64,000 nt of DNA. It comes from an uncultured Alphaproteobacteria bacterium (lineage in GTDB: Bacteria; Pseudomonadota; Alphaproteobacteria; HIMB59; GCA-002718135). Below the pieces are notes generated by a model. It did not search any database, was not told the DNA's origin, and was given only the letters and a program-made list of their open reading frames with translations. Of this stretch, positions 39,552 through 49,667 are shown piece by piece. A program made the translations under genes and the position numbers. The stretch covers positions 1 through 64,000 of the forward strand of contig CACJZA010000001.1 in the NCBI GenBank assembly GCA_902597795.1, read 5' to 3'. How positions within the stretch are numbered: the stretch's first letter is position 1; each line of letters begins with the position of its first letter.

Positions 39552-40545
39552 TAATAAGTGAATTTACAAAATTTTTTGTAACTCCTTCCTCAATTGTTTT
39601 TTTTGCTAAATTAAAACTCTCTTTTAGATTATTTCTTAAATTGGATAAATATATTGCCGCTCCAGCATTTATTTCTACAATCATTTGAAATTCTCTATAA
39701 TCACCATTAATCATTTTATTAAAACAATTTGCATTATATTCTGGATTTCCACCTTTTATATCTTCTAATTTAATTAAATCATAACCATAGTCTCTTGGAT
39801 CAAAACTATATTCCAGAACTTTATTATCTTTCAATTCATTTATTAGAGTATTATCTGATAAACTTATTTCATCTAAACCATCCAATCCGTGAACAACCAT
39901 AGCTTTTTCAGAACCTAGTTCTTTTAAGCAATTACAATGCATAGAAACTAAATCTCTTGAATAGACACCTAGAAGCTGTTTACTTGCTTTAGCAGGATTT
40001 GTAAGAGGGCCTAATAAATTAAAAATTGTACGTGTAGCTAAATTCTTACGAACATTAATTACATTCTTCATGGCAGAATGATGATTTTGAGCAAATAAAA
40101 AACAAAAATTTTTATTTGATAATGAGTTTTCTAAATCTTCTACATTATTTGTAATCTTAAAGCCTATTTTTTCTAGCATATCTGCAGAACCTGATTTTGA
40201 ACTAACCGAACGGTTACCATGCTTTGCTATAGTAACGCCAGCGCTTGCAGCAACTATTGCTGCACTTGTTGATATGTTTAATGTATCTTTCATATCTCCA
40301 CCAGTGCCACAAGTATCAATTGTATTTTCAGGAGAGTTTATTTTTAAAGATTTCTCTCTCATTACTTTGGCTGCACCGATAATTTCTTCTTTTGTTTCAC
40401 CTTTTAACTTTAAACCAATTAGTATTGATGTAATTTTAATATCATCTAATTCTCCACTCATAATTTTATTGAATATATACATACTCTCTTCAATATTCAG
40501 ATTTTGTTGTTCGAGAATTTTATTTAATATTAAAGTTTGATCCAT
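39544..40545 (-). CDS. trpD: Anthranilate phosphoribosyltransferase
   Basis: This enzyme transfers phosphoribose from PRPP to anthranilate (333 residues). DTCGTGGDMKDTLNIST is the PRPP-binding loop, AKHGNRSVSSKSGSADMLE the anthranilate site, and ATRTIFNLLGPLTNPA the conserved domain contact. It is not fused to the glutaminase. The GTG/ATG start region overlaps the trpG stop by one base. Confidence 0.97.
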   Translation of the reverse strand: MDQTLILNKILEQQNLNIEESMYIFNKIMSGELDDIKITSILIGLKLKGETKEEIIGAAKVMREKSLKINSPENTIDTCGTGGDMKDTLNISTSAAIVAASAGVTIAKHGNRSVSSKSGSADMLEKIGFKITNNVEDLENSLSNKNFCFLFAQNHHSAMKNVINVRKNLATRTIFNLLGPLTNPAKASKQLLGVYSRDLVSMHCNCLKELGSEKAMVVHGLDGLDEISLSDNTLINELKDNKVLEYSFDPRDYGYDLIKLEDIKGGNPEYNANCFNKMINGDYREFQMIVEINAGAAIYLSNLRNNLKESFNLAKKTIEEGVTKNFVNSLINE

Positions 40546-41114
40546 TATTTTGCTAAGTTTAAAAAGTTTTTTAAAATAATTTTACCCATATCAGTACCTA
40601 TACTTTCTGGATGAAATTGCAGTCCAAATATTGGTAATTTTTTATGTGCAATACCCATTATAATCTTATTATTTGTTTCAGCAGTAATTAAAAAATCTTT
40701 AGGCATAGTTCTTTTATCAATTATAAGAGAGTGATATCTAGTTGCTTTAAATTTTCTTTCTACATTTTTAAATATAGAGTGTCCAAAGTGATTAATTGTA
40801 TCAACTTTTCCGTGCATGATTTCTCTGCATTTCATGATTTTACCTCCAAAAGCTTGACCAATAGTTTGATGTCCTAAACAAATGCCAAGTATAGGAAATT
40901 GTTTTGATAATTCTGCAACGATATTTAGACTTATTCCAGCTTCATTTGGTGTGCACGGACCTGGTGAAATAACTATTGATTTAGGTTTTAATTTACGAAT
41001 TTTATTTATAGAAATTTTGTCATTTCTAAAAACAACAACCTTCTGATTTAAATCCAATAAGTAGTGTTTTACATTGTAAGTAAAACTATCATAATTATCT
41101 ATCAGTAATATCAT
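40545..41114 (-). CDS. trpG: Anthranilate synthase glutaminase component
   Basis: This is a class I glutamine amidotransferase (189 residues) that feeds ammonia to TrpE. The triad is Cys79 (GICLGHQTIG), His167 and Glu169 (LQFHPESIGT). DNYDSFTYNV at the N-terminus and SPGPCTPNEAG are typical. In streamlined genomes the same subunit may also serve PabB in folate synthesis; the sequence cannot decide. It overlaps trpE by 4 bases. Confidence 0.96.
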   Translation of the reverse strand: MILLIDNYDSFTYNVKHYLLDLNQKVVVFRNDKISINKIRKLKPKSIVISPGPCTPNEAGISLNIVAELSKQFPILGICLGHQTIGQAFGGKIMKCREIMHGKVDTINHFGHSIFKNVERKFKATRYHSLIIDKRTMPKDFLITAETNNKIIMGIAHKKLPIFGLQFHPESIGTDMGKIILKNFLNLAK

Positions 41115-42589
41115 ATATCGAATTTGTATGAATCCTCTGCAGCTGCCATTAAAGCACCAGCTTTATTCAAAATTTCTTGATGTTCATTTTTTGGGACTGA
41201 GTCATAAACTATTCCAGCACCAGCCTGTATGTATAATTTATTATCTTTTACGAGCCCAGTCCTCAAACTAATACAAGTATCCATGTCTCCATTAGAATCA
41301 AAATAACCCATACAACCAGCATAAAAACTTCTATTTAAATTTTCAAGTTCCTCTATGATTTCCATCGCTCTTATTTTTGGTGCACCAGACACTGTACCTG
41401 CTGGAAATCCAGCCATTAAAGCATCTAGAGCATCTAAATTATTATCTATTTTTCCCTCAACGTTTGAAACAATATGCATTACATGAGAGTAGTATTCTAT
41501 AATCATCTTTTCAGTAACATTTACTGTTCCTTTTTTTGCAACGCGACCAACATCGTTCCTTCCTAAATCTAAAAGCATTAAGTGTTCTGCGAGTTCTTTC
41601 TGATCATTCAGTAAGTCATTAGATAAAAAAAGATCTTCAGAGGCATTCTTTCCTCTTTTTCTTGTTCCAGCAATTGGTCTTATAGTAACTTTTTTATTTC
41701 TTAATTGAACCATTAATTCTGGGCTAGATGCAACAAGGCCAATTTTATCGAAGTTAAGATTTACAAGATAAGGAGATGGATTTAGTCGTCTTAAAGATCT
41801 ATAAAGATTGACTGCCTTTAAATTATATTTTGTTTCAAATCTCTGTGAAGGCACAACTTGGAAGATATCTCCATTTTTAATATATTCTTTTGCTTTATTT
41901 ACTATTTTATAAAATTGTTCTTTTTTGAAATTTGATTTAAATTTTAATTTAGATTTTTTATTTTTCTTTTGCGTAGGTTTTAAAATACTTTTTTCTAACT
42001 TTTTAATTGTTTTATCAATAAGTAATTTATTTTTTCTATAGGCTATTTCTGCTGAGATTTTTTTACTTGGATACGTAACTGTCATAAGGGAAATAATATC
42101 TTTAATATTATCAAAAACTGCAACAATTTTTGGTCTGATTAAAATTGCATCAGGTATTTTTATATTGTCCTTATTACTTAGTTTAATTTTTTCAATATAT
42201 TGAATCATTGGATATCCTAGATATCCAACTAGTGTTGGGAAAGGAACGTCAATTTCATTATTTTTAAATTTTGAAATTTTTACAAGTTCTTTAAGACTAT
42301 GAATTGGCTTTTGATCTAGTTTATAATCAAAATTATGATCCAAATATTTTATTTTTGCCTTACCTTTCTTAACTGTCCAAATTAAATCTGGATCACAACC
42401 AAGTAATGAATAACGTCCTCTTTTACTTCCACCTTCTACTGACTCTAATAGAAAGGAATATTTTTCCGATTTACTAATTTTTAATAATGATGAAAATGGT
42501 GTTTCAATATCAGCAATAAGATTTTTTTTTAATATCTGAGGAAAGCCTTTATTATATTGGCTTATAAAATTCTTTTTTTCTAAACTCAT
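41111..42589 (-). CDS. trpE: Anthranilate synthase component I
   Basis: This enzyme converts chorismate to anthranilate using ammonia from TrpG (492 residues). FLLESVEGGSKRGRYSLLG includes the LES tryptophan-feedback element. GDIFQVVPSQRF, RPIAGTRKRG, LDLGRNDVGRVAKKG and FPAGTVSGAPKIRAMEIIEE are chorismate-enzyme motifs. Feedback inhibition by tryptophan is expected from the intact site. It overlaps the PpiD-like gene by 4 bases; no attenuator or leader peptide is seen, since there is no gap in which to place one. Confidence 0.97.
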   Translation of the reverse strand: MSLEKKNFISQYNKGFPQILKKNLIADIETPFSSLLKISKSEKYSFLLESVEGGSKRGRYSLLGCDPDLIWTVKKGKAKIKYLDHNFDYKLDQKPIHSLKELVKISKFKNNEIDVPFPTLVGYLGYPMIQYIEKIKLSNKDNIKIPDAILIRPKIVAVFDNIKDIISLMTVTYPSKKISAEIAYRKNKLLIDKTIKKLEKSILKPTQKKNKKSKLKFKSNFKKEQFYKIVNKAKEYIKNGDIFQVVPSQRFETKYNLKAVNLYRSLRRLNPSPYLVNLNFDKIGLVASSPELMVQLRNKKVTIRPIAGTRKRGKNASEDLFLSNDLLNDQKELAEHLMLLDLGRNDVGRVAKKGTVNVTEKMIIEYYSHVMHIVSNVEGKIDNNLDALDALMAGFPAGTVSGAPKIRAMEIIEELENLNRSFYAGCMGYFDSNGDMDTCISLRTGLVKDNKLYIQAGAGIVYDSVPKNEHQEILNKAGALMAAAEDSYKFDI

Positions 42590-44406
42590 TTATACTGAGA
42601 TAAAAGACCATTTATTAATTCATCATTGAATGATATTTTTTTTGACTTAATAATCTCACTACCAAATGCTGTTTTTAAATCACCAATTAAATTTATATTT
42701 GAAGTATTCTCACCTTCATCAGGAATTTTTATCATTTTAATATTAGCAAAATAAATAGCATCTTCGTCTGATCCAAAAGCTACTTTATCAATATCAGTTT
42801 TAAAAATCTTTTGTTTAAAAGATATGGGCAATTCATCATTATCATTTAAAGATACAGTTAAATTTTCTGGATTAATTGCATAAAATTTACTTATATTTGT
42901 GAAGATCTCTTTATTATTTTCAAAAATATTTTCTGCTTGTTCAGTTTTTTTTGTAAATATAAAATCATTTAAAACACTTTCAAAAATATTATCAATACTA
43001 TCTATTTTTGAAGGATATATGTCATCGATATTTACTATAAATGAAGTTTCATTATCGATGTCTACTAAATCACTAACAAATTCTTTATTTTGAGTAAAAG
43101 AAAATGAAATTACATTGCTTAAATTAGGGTCATCTTGATTGTTATTGTTTATTATTTTTTTCTTATTAATTAATTTAAGATTATTTTGATCTGCTATTTC
43201 AGCAATTGAAAATCCATCAAGTATTTGTTGGTCGAGACTTGATTTTAATTCATTAAAGTAATTATCTAATTCAAAATTGGTTAATGTATTATTTATTTTA
43301 TCCTTAACTTCATCAAATTCTAATTCTTTTTCTGTGAAAATTTCATCTAATATAATTATATGATATGCCAAAGTGGTTTGTATTACATCCGACATACTTC
43401 CTTTGTTTAACTCAAATATTGCATTTGCAAGTTGTTCTAAAACTTTGTTTCTATCAACATTTTTAAAATCATTAAAAATAATATTATTTTCTTCTGCATA
43501 CTTAATAATTTCTTCATTAGTTTTTCCAGAAACACTTAATTTAAAATCATAGGCTTCTTCCTTTGATTTAAAATTGAACTGTTTAAAGCTTCTCTCTTCT
43601 GGATTAATAAATAATTTTTTATTATTACTATAATATTCTTTAATACGATTTTCTGAAGGTGAAAAATTATCTCTAAAATCATTTTTATTGATTAATATAT
43701 ATGAAATATCTCTTTCTTCTTTTGTCATATATTTAGCTGAATTATTATTAAAATAATCTAATAGTTCTGTATTATCTTTTGTAATTTGGTCTTTGTTGTA
43801 GTTTTCTAATTTAATTCCGTCGTAAGGTATTTTAAGTAACTCAATTTCTCTTCTCTGATTATCGATTTTATTAAAATTTATTTGTAATTGTGATGGGTAA
43901 TTTTTTTCGAAGAAAAGCTGATCAAATAGAATCGATCTAGTTTCAAAATCTATTAGATCAACAAGATCTTCAATTTTTAAACCCTGTCTTCTTAAAAAAG
44001 TATTCAACATATCATCATCTAATTTATTACTAACGTATAGTTCTGGAAAATTTCTTTTTGTTTCTTTTGCAATTGTAGTATCATCTAAAATGAAATTTAT
44101 GTTATCAAATTCATTTTCAAAAATTGCATTATTTACTAAATTTTGAAGTGCAATTTGATGAACTTGAAAGCTTCTAATTTGATCACCAGTTAATTGACTT
44201 CCAATCATTTGAGAAAATTGGTTAATATGCATGTCCATTGAACGCATAAATTTTGTAGTTGAAATAGGTGTTCCCGAAATATCAGCTACAAAATTATCAG
44301 AATTGAATAAATTGGAATATCTTGCTGATCCTCTAAAAAAGAATAGACTTGCAGCAAATAGAATTGCTAAGCCTATACCAATCCATGAATTTCTTATAGC
44401 TCTCAT
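42586..44406 (-). CDS. PpiD-like membrane-anchored peptidylprolyl isomerase
   Basis: This 606-residue protein has one N-terminal transmembrane helix (WIGIGLAILFAASLFFF, about residues 8-24), a SurA/PpiD-type N-terminal domain (SGTPISTTKFMRSMDMHINQ onward) and a parvulin-like central region (EERSFKQFNFKSKEEAYDF to LNKGSMSDVIQTTLAYHIII). The architecture fits PpiD, an inner-membrane chaperone near the Sec translocon. The parvulin domain is diverged, and isomerase activity is uncertain. It is the first gene of the trp run, the common alphaproteobacterial arrangement, divergent from tpiA. Confidence 0.85.
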   Translation of the reverse strand: MRAIRNSWIGIGLAILFAASLFFFRGSARYSNLFNSDNFVADISGTPISTTKFMRSMDMHINQFSQMIGSQLTGDQIRSFQVHQIALQNLVNNAIFENEFDNINFILDDTTIAKETKRNFPELYVSNKLDDDMLNTFLRRQGLKIEDLVDLIDFETRSILFDQLFFEKNYPSQLQINFNKIDNQRREIELLKIPYDGIKLENYNKDQITKDNTELLDYFNNNSAKYMTKEERDISYILINKNDFRDNFSPSENRIKEYYSNNKKLFINPEERSFKQFNFKSKEEAYDFKLSVSGKTNEEIIKYAEENNIIFNDFKNVDRNKVLEQLANAIFELNKGSMSDVIQTTLAYHIIILDEIFTEKELEFDEVKDKINNTLTNFELDNYFNELKSSLDQQILDGFSIAEIADQNNLKLINKKKIINNNNQDDPNLSNVISFSFTQNKEFVSDLVDIDNETSFIVNIDDIYPSKIDSIDNIFESVLNDFIFTKKTEQAENIFENNKEIFTNISKFYAINPENLTVSLNDNDELPISFKQKIFKTDIDKVAFGSDEDAIYFANIKMIKIPDEGENTSNINLIGDLKTAFGSEIIKSKKISFNDELINGLLSQYK

Positions 44407-44455
44407 AAAATTTCTATTGCTTCTATAATATTAGTTTCTATAAATAAAAGTAATT
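44407..44455. promoter_or_regulatory. Divergent promoter region, ppiD-trp / tpiA
   Basis: This 49-base gap must hold the starts of two opposite transcription units. On the plus strand TATAAT lies at 44424-44429, 26 bases before the tpiA ATG. On the minus strand several TATA-like hexamers occur. No clear -35 boxes or palindromic operator are seen, so the exact elements are unresolved. Confidence 0.45.
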
Positions 44456-45175
44456 ATGGTAAATCTTGATAAATATTCATCAATTTTTGTAGCAAATTGG
44501 AAATTAAATGGAAATTCTTCATTTTTAAAAGATTATTATGAAAAATTAAAACTTAATTCTAATAATTGTACGATAATTTGCCCTCCTTCAATTTACTTAA
44601 AATCACTCAAAACAAATAATGAAAACTTGTTTTGTGGTGCTCAAGATATTTCCTCTTTTAAAGAAGGTGCTTATACCGGAGAATTATCTGCTTCAATGCT
44701 CAAGGATAATAATGTAGATTTTTGTTTAGTTGGCCATTCTGAGAGAAGGCAACACTTTTCTGAAACGAATAGTAGCGTAAATAGTAAAATTGCAAACCTT
44801 ATTGAACAGAATATTATCCCTGTAATTTGTGTGGGTGAAACTTTAGAGCAAAAAGATAATAACTTAACGGAAGAAATCTTATCTACACAAATTAAGAATG
44901 GTATTCCAAATTCAGCAAATTATAAAAATGCAATAATTGCTTATGAACCAGTTTGGGCAATAGGTACTGGATTAACTCCAAGCTTAGATGAAATAAATAA
45001 AGTTCACGATTTAATTAAAAACTTTGATCAAAAATTTATTAATTTTAAAGTGCTTTATGGAGGCTCCGTTAAGTCTGAAAATTCAAAAGAAATAACTGAA
45101 TTAAGTCGTGTAGATGGCTGCTTAATTGGTGGAGCATCATTAAAAGTTGAAGAATTCAATAAAATTATTTCTTGA
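44456..45175 (+). CDS. tpiA: Triosephosphate isomerase
   Basis: This TIM-barrel enzyme interconverts dihydroxyacetone phosphate and glyceraldehyde 3-phosphate (239 residues, slightly short). The active site is complete: Asn14 and Lys16 (FVANWKLNG), His94 (LVGHSERRQ), Glu164 (AYEPVWAIGTG), with the phosphate loop GGSVK and GCLIGGASL near the end. It is the first gene after the divergent promoter region and is followed 32 bases later by secG. Confidence 0.98.
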   Translation: MVNLDKYSSIFVANWKLNGNSSFLKDYYEKLKLNSNNCTIICPPSIYLKSLKTNNENLFCGAQDISSFKEGAYTGELSASMLKDNNVDFCLVGHSERRQHFSETNSSVNSKIANLIEQNIIPVICVGETLEQKDNNLTEEILSTQIKNGIPNSANYKNAIIAYEPVWAIGTGLTPSLDEINKVHDLIKNFDQKFINFKVLYGGSVKSENSKEITELSRVDGCLIGGASLKVEEFNKIIS

Positions 45176-45207
45176 TAAATAAAATCAATTTAATATAAGT
45201 CTCACAA

Positions 45208-45513
45208 ATGACAACTTTGGTAATTATTCAGCTGATACTAGCACTTGCTCTGGTTATATTAGTTTTATTACAAGGATCTGATAACGATAGCTTGGGTCTT
45301 GGCGGCGGTACTTCAACTGGATTGATGTCAGCACGAGGTACTGCGAACCTGCTTTCTAGACTAACTGCAATAACCGCTGGTTTATTCATGATCATGAGTA
45401 TAGTCCTTACAATTGCTGCCTCCATAAGCTCAGATCGTAATGTTTTAGAATCTCTTCCTTCAATTAATACGGAAGAAACTTCAGAAGAACCTACTATACC
45501 AGAAAATAATTAA
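45208..45513 (+). CDS. secG: Preprotein translocase subunit SecG
   Basis: This is a small integral membrane component of the SecYEG channel (101 residues). Two hydrophobic helices (about 3-21 and 54-74) flank the conserved LLQGSDNDSLGLGGGTST loop and the ARGTANLLSRLTAI segment. A short acidic C-terminal tail follows. The order tpiA-secG-pyrG is standard in proteobacteria; the tRNA-Leu often found after secG in gammaproteobacteria is not present. Confidence 0.95.
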   Translation: MTTLVIIQLILALALVILVLLQGSDNDSLGLGGGTSTGLMSARGTANLLSRLTAITAGLFMIMSIVLTIAASISSDRNVLESLPSINTEETSEEPTIPENN

Positions 45514-45517
45514 TAAT

Positions 45518-45559
45518 ATCTTGCTATAACAAGATCTATTATGTATCACGGTATTCCGT
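45518..45559 (+). promoter_or_regulatory. Two short inverted repeats before pyrG
   Basis: ATCTTG and CAAGAT (45518-45523 and 45530-45535) form a 6-base-pair stem with a 6-base loop. ACGG and CCGT (45548-45551 and 45556-45559) form a 4-base-pair stem that ends one base before the pyrG ATG, where a Shine-Dalgarno would be expected and is not seen. No T-run follows either stem, so they are not typical terminators. A role in pyrG expression is only a guess. Confidence 0.35.
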
Positions 45560-45560
45560 A

Positions 45561-47174
45561 ATGCATTTTGTTTTTATTACGGGTGGAGTAGCATCATCTC
45601 TTGGAAAAGGCATAGCCTCTGCGTCCTTAGCAACACTATTAAAGAGTAGAAAATTCAAAGTAAGAATAAGAAAGTTAGATCCTTATCTAAATGTGGATCC
45701 AGGAACAATGAGTCCATATCAACATGGAGAAGTTTACGTTACAGATGATGGTGCAGAAACAGATTTAGATCTTGGTCATTATGAAAGATTTACAAATCAG
45801 TCTGCAAAACAATCAGATAGCGTTTCGTCAGGTAAGATTTATTCCAATGTTCTTCTAAAAGAAAGGAAGGGAGACTATCTTGGGTCAACAATTCAGGTCA
45901 TTCCTCATGTTACCAATGAAATAAAATCCTTTATTAATAGTGATTTAAAAAATGAAGATATTGCTATTTATGAAATTGGAGGAACAGTTGGCGATATTGA
46001 ATCTCTTCCTTTTTTAGAAGCAATACGACAAATAAGAAATGATAAAAATATTTCATCAGCATTAATTCATATGACTTATATTCCATATTTAAGCTCGGCA
46101 GGTGAGTTAAAAACAAAACCTACTCAACACTCAGTTAAAGAACTTCTCAATGCTGGTATTCAACCAGACATCATCATGTGTAGATCAGAGCAACCAATAG
46201 ATAAGGAATCAATTTCTAAAATATCTTTATTTTGTAACGTTAAAAAAGATTCGGTAATTCCTGCATTGAACGCTGAATCAATTTATGAAGTTCCTTCATT
46301 ATATTCCAAGTACGGTTTGGATGAAGCTCTACTTAAACAATTAGGTTATAACCCAAAAAATCATAAATTAAATTTAAAGCCTTGGATCGATCTTCAAAAA
46401 AAAATTAAAAAAAGAAAACATAAAGTAAATATTGCAGTAGTAGGAAAATATACAAATCTTAAAGACAGTTATAAATCACTAAATGAAGCATTGGTACACG
46501 GGGGAATAGAAAATTCTGCTGATGTAGATATTCAATGGATTAATTCTGAAAAAGAAAACAACACTAGTTTAATGAAAAAATTAAAAGGTTGTCATGGAAT
46601 TCTAATTCCAGGTGGTTTTGGTATTCGTGGTACTAATGGAAAAATTAATGCCATCAAATATGCCCGAGAAAACAATATTCCTTTTTTTGGGATATGTCTT
46701 GGAATGCAGTTAGCTGTTATTGAAATAGCGCAAAACGTATTAAAAATTAAAAACGCTCATTCTTCAGAATTTAAGAAGACAACTAAATCAGTTGTAGGAT
46801 TAATGACAGAATGGGTAAATAAAAATAAGATCGAAAAAAGAGATAAAAATAGCAACAAGGGTGGCACGATGCGTCTTGGAGCATACAAAGCTATTTTGAA
46901 AAAAAATTCACAAATCTTTAAGATATATAAAAATAAAGTAATTAGTGAGAGACATAGACATAGATACGAAGTAAATCAGAAATTTCTATCAAAATTTGAA
47001 AACAAAGGTTATTATTTCAGTGGTATGTCACCAGATGGATTATTACCTGAAGTGCTTGAGAGTAAAAAACATAAATGGTTTATAGGAGTTCAATTTCACC
47101 CCGAGTTAAAATCAAGACCATTGGATCCTCATCCTCTTTTTGTATCATTTATAGAGGCTGCAATTAATGATTAA
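45561..47174 (+). CDS. pyrG: CTP synthase
   Basis: This enzyme aminates UTP to CTP using glutamine (537 residues). The synthase domain starts FVFITGGVASSLGKGIASAS, the P-loop region, with RIRKLDPYLNVDPGTMSP next. The glutaminase domain has Cys379 (FGICLGMQLA) and the His-Glu pair in GVQFHPELKSRP. The order secG-pyrG-kdsA-eno is conserved. It overlaps kdsA by 8 bases (ATGATTAA). Confidence 0.98.
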   Translation: MHFVFITGGVASSLGKGIASASLATLLKSRKFKVRIRKLDPYLNVDPGTMSPYQHGEVYVTDDGAETDLDLGHYERFTNQSAKQSDSVSSGKIYSNVLLKERKGDYLGSTIQVIPHVTNEIKSFINSDLKNEDIAIYEIGGTVGDIESLPFLEAIRQIRNDKNISSALIHMTYIPYLSSAGELKTKPTQHSVKELLNAGIQPDIIMCRSEQPIDKESISKISLFCNVKKDSVIPALNAESIYEVPSLYSKYGLDEALLKQLGYNPKNHKLNLKPWIDLQKKIKKRKHKVNIAVVGKYTNLKDSYKSLNEALVHGGIENSADVDIQWINSEKENNTSLMKKLKGCHGILIPGGFGIRGTNGKINAIKYARENNIPFFGICLGMQLAVIEIAQNVLKIKNAHSSEFKKTTKSVVGLMTEWVNKNKIEKRDKNSNKGGTMRLGAYKAILKKNSQIFKIYKNKVISERHRHRYEVNQKFLSKFENKGYYFSGMSPDGLLPEVLESKKHKWFIGVQFHPELKSRPLDPHPLFVSFIEAAIND

Positions 47175-47997
47175 TATCAATCTAAAAAATTTTTCTATCT
47201 CAAATAATTCTCCATTTGTTTTAATTGCCGGTCCATGTGTTATAGAAAATGAAAGCCATTCATTGATGATTGCTGAGGAGCTACATAAAATATGTGATGA
47301 TGTTGGTATTAGTTTAATTTTTAAATCTAGTTTTGATAAAGCCAATAGATCTAGTATAAATAGTGATAGGGGTATTAAGCTCGATGACGCATTAAAAATA
47401 TTTGAAAAAATTAAAACTAATTTTAATTTACCCATATTAACCGATGTCCATAATGAGGATCAATGTAAGCAATTAAATCAAGATAGTATTATCGATATTC
47501 TTCAAATACCCGCTTTTCTATGTCGTCAAACAGATTTAGTGTTAGCTGCAGCAAATACAAATAAAATTATTAATGTTAAAAAAGGTCAATTTTTATCACC
47601 AACTGACGTTAAAAATATTTTTACCAAGATAGAAACTACTAATAATAAAAACATCATGATAACTGAAAGGGGAACATCATTTGGTTACAACACACTAGTA
47701 AATGATTTTAAAGGTTTAGATATTATGAAAAGATATGAATACCCAGTAGTTTTTGATGCAACTCATTCCGTCCAACAACCAGGAGGATTGGGGGATAAAA
47801 GTGGTGGGCAAAGAGAGCATATTCCTTCATTATGTAAAGCTGCCATATCTATTGGTTTAGCTGGTTTATTTTTAGAAACGCATAATGATCCAGATAATGC
47901 TCCTAGTGATGGACCGAACATGATCAATATTAAAGAGTTAAAAAATTTATTAATTAAACTTAAACAATTTGATGATATAGCAAAAAATGATGCCTAA
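47167..47997 (+). CDS. kdsA: 3-deoxy-8-phosphooctulonate synthase
   Basis: This enzyme condenses phosphoenolpyruvate and arabinose 5-phosphate to Kdo 8-phosphate for the lipopolysaccharide core (276 residues). [52 protein letters not shown] and [18 protein letters not shown] are family motifs. Asn is present in KANRSS, and a Cys occurs after IENES-type residues only in PCV, so the metal-dependence class is not judged here. It overlaps eno by 11 bases. Confidence 0.97.
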   Translation: MININLKNFSISNNSPFVLIAGPCVIENESHSLMIAEELHKICDDVGISLIFKSSFDKANRSSINSDRGIKLDDALKIFEKIKTNFNLPILTDVHNEDQCKQLNQDSIIDILQIPAFLCRQTDLVLAAANTNKIINVKKGQFLSPTDVKNIFTKIETTNNKNIMITERGTSFGYNTLVNDFKGLDIMKRYEYPVVFDATHSVQQPGGLGDKSGGQREHIPSLCKAAISIGLAGLFLETHNDPDNAPSDGPNMINIKELKNLLIKLKQFDDIAKNDA

Positions 47998-49270
47998 AAT
48001 AACGAACATAATAGCAAGACAAATAATAGATAGCAGAGGAAATCCTACTGTTGAATGCGATATAAAATTTGAAAATTCTACCTTTGGAAGAGCTGCGGTT
48101 CCAAGTGGAGCATCTACTGGTGTGCATGAAGCTTTAGAATTACGAGATAATGATAATTCTAAATATAAAGGTAAAGGAGTTTTGAAAGCAGTAGAAAATA
48201 TCAATGATACAATTTTTAATGAAATAGTTGGAAAATCATTTGAAGATATTTCTTCTTTTGATGAATTTTTATTACAACTCGATGGTACGGAAAATAAATC
48301 TAACCTAGGAGCAAATGCAACACTTGCCGCAAGTTTAGCTTTTGCAAAATGTTTAGCTTCTTCTGAAGGTCATGAACTGTATTCTTTTCTTGGTAAAGAA
48401 CATACAATGAGTCTTCCAGTTCCAATGATGAATATTATTAATGGTGGATCTCATGCAGATAATGATGTTGATATTCAAGAATTTATGGTTGCTCCAATTG
48501 GTGCAAATAATTTTTCAGAAGCACTTCAATATGGATGTGAAATATTTCATTCATTAAAGTCACTTTTAAAATCAAAAGGCTTAAATACAAATGTTGGTGA
48601 TGAAGGTGGATTTGCGCCTAACATAAATAGTTCTAGCGAAGTCATAGAAACTGTTTTGAAATCAGTTGAAGATGCAGGTTTTAAACCTGGAAAAGATATT
48701 TATCTATCACTTGATGTAGCATCAACTGAATTTTATAAAAATAATAAATATGATTTACAAGGAGAAAAAATTGTTTTGTCTTCTGATGAAATGATAAAAT
48801 ATTTAGAGAAATTGGTAAATGCTTATCCCATTTACTCTATTGAAGATGGAATGTCAGAGGATGATTGGGATGGCTGGTCTAATTTAACATCAACAATAGG
48901 AAAAAAAGTTCAGTTAGTTGGTGATGATTTATTTGTTACAAATAAAAATAGATTGCAAAAAGGTATTTTAGAGAATGCCGGGAATTCTATTTTAGTTAAA
49001 GTAAATCAAATCGGAACTCTAAAAGAAACTTTAGAGTCGATAAAATTAGCTAAAGAAAATAATTTTACTACTATAATTTCACATCGTTCTGGAGAGACTG
49101 AAGATACGACGATTGCTGATTTATCAGTTGGTGTTTCAGCAGGTCAAATTAAAACAGGATCATTATCTAGAACAGATAGAACGGCAAAATATAATCAATT
49201 ATTACGTATTGAAGAAGCATTACAAGGTGAAGCAAAGTATGCTGGGTCTTCTATCTTAAATAATAATTGA
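47987..49270 (+). CDS. eno: Enolase
   Basis: This glycolytic enzyme interconverts 2-phosphoglycerate and phosphoenolpyruvate, and in many bacteria is part of the RNA degradosome (427 residues). [22 protein letters not shown]-like [15 protein letters not shown], the acid-base Glu in [11 protein letters not shown], metal ligands in [25 protein letters not shown] and VGDDLFVTN, and the lysine and serine loop [15 protein letters not shown] are all seen. It is well conserved compared with its neighbours. Confidence 0.98.
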   Translation: MMPKITNIIARQIIDSRGNPTVECDIKFENSTFGRAAVPSGASTGVHEALELRDNDNSKYKGKGVLKAVENINDTIFNEIVGKSFEDISSFDEFLLQLDGTENKSNLGANATLAASLAFAKCLASSEGHELYSFLGKEHTMSLPVPMMNIINGGSHADNDVDIQEFMVAPIGANNFSEALQYGCEIFHSLKSLLKSKGLNTNVGDEGGFAPNINSSSEVIETVLKSVEDAGFKPGKDIYLSLDVASTEFYKNNKYDLQGEKIVLSSDEMIKYLEKLVNAYPIYSIEDGMSEDDWDGWSNLTSTIGKKVQLVGDDLFVTNKNRLQKGILENAGNSILVKVNQIGTLKETLESIKLAKENNFTTIISHRSGETEDTTIADLSVGVSAGQIKTGSLSRTDRTAKYNQLLRIEEALQGEAKYAGSSILNNN

Positions 49271-49305
49271 CAGTCTCCATCTTAAATATGCTATTTATAT
49301 AGAAG

Positions 49306-49617
49306 ATGAATAAATCATTAGTTTTAAAAAATAAATTTTATTTTTATTTTTCCTTTTTATTTACTTTTTTTCTATTTGTTTATCTTCTTTATTTTCTTGT
49401 AAATGGTGAAAGAGGATTGTTGAAATATTTCACTCTTAAAAATCTTAATGCTCAATACAATCAACAATATATGTCCTTAAAAAGTGAAAATGAATTTTAT
49501 CTAGATAGAATTAAAAGATTACAACCAAATACTATAGATTTGGACTATTTAGATGAGACATTTAGGAAAGTTACTGGATTTACTTCAGAAAACGAAACGG
49601 TTATAATTATAGAATAG
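49306..49617 (+). CDS. ftsB: FtsB/DivIC-family cell division protein
   Basis: This 103-residue protein has one N-terminal transmembrane helix (about residues 13-30, very rich in Phe) and a periplasmic coiled-coil segment (YFTLKNLNAQYNQQYMSLKS). The NGERGLLKY motif just after the helix is typical of FtsB/septum-formation initiator proteins. Location between eno and pdhA is the usual place of ftsB in alphaproteobacteria. It would join FtsQ and FtsL in the divisome. Confidence 0.88.
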   Translation: MNKSLVLKNKFYFYFSFLFTFFLFVYLLYFLVNGERGLLKYFTLKNLNAQYNQQYMSLKSENEFYLDRIKRLQPNTIDLDYLDETFRKVTGFTSENETVIIIE

Positions 49618-49627
49618 ATTGATTTAT

Positions 49628-49654
49628 TTGACAAAAAATCACCCTAATTATAAT
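49628..49654 (+). promoter_or_regulatory. Candidate sigma-70-type promoter of the pdh operon
   Basis: TTGACA (49628-49633) and TATAAT (49649-49654), both perfect consensus hexamers, lie in the 50-base gap before pdhA. The spacer is 15 bases, two shorter than ideal. Transcription would start about 49661, leaving a leader of only about 7 bases before the ATG at 49668, and no Shine-Dalgarno is visible. This is the best promoter sequence in the window. Confidence 0.65.
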
Positions 49655-49667
49655 TAAAGATTATCAT

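Noticed and set aside
49278-49308. Inverted repeat CATCTT ... AAGATG around the ftsB start
   Set aside because: Only 6 base pairs with a 19-base loop in AT-rich DNA; too weak to call a regulatory hairpin.
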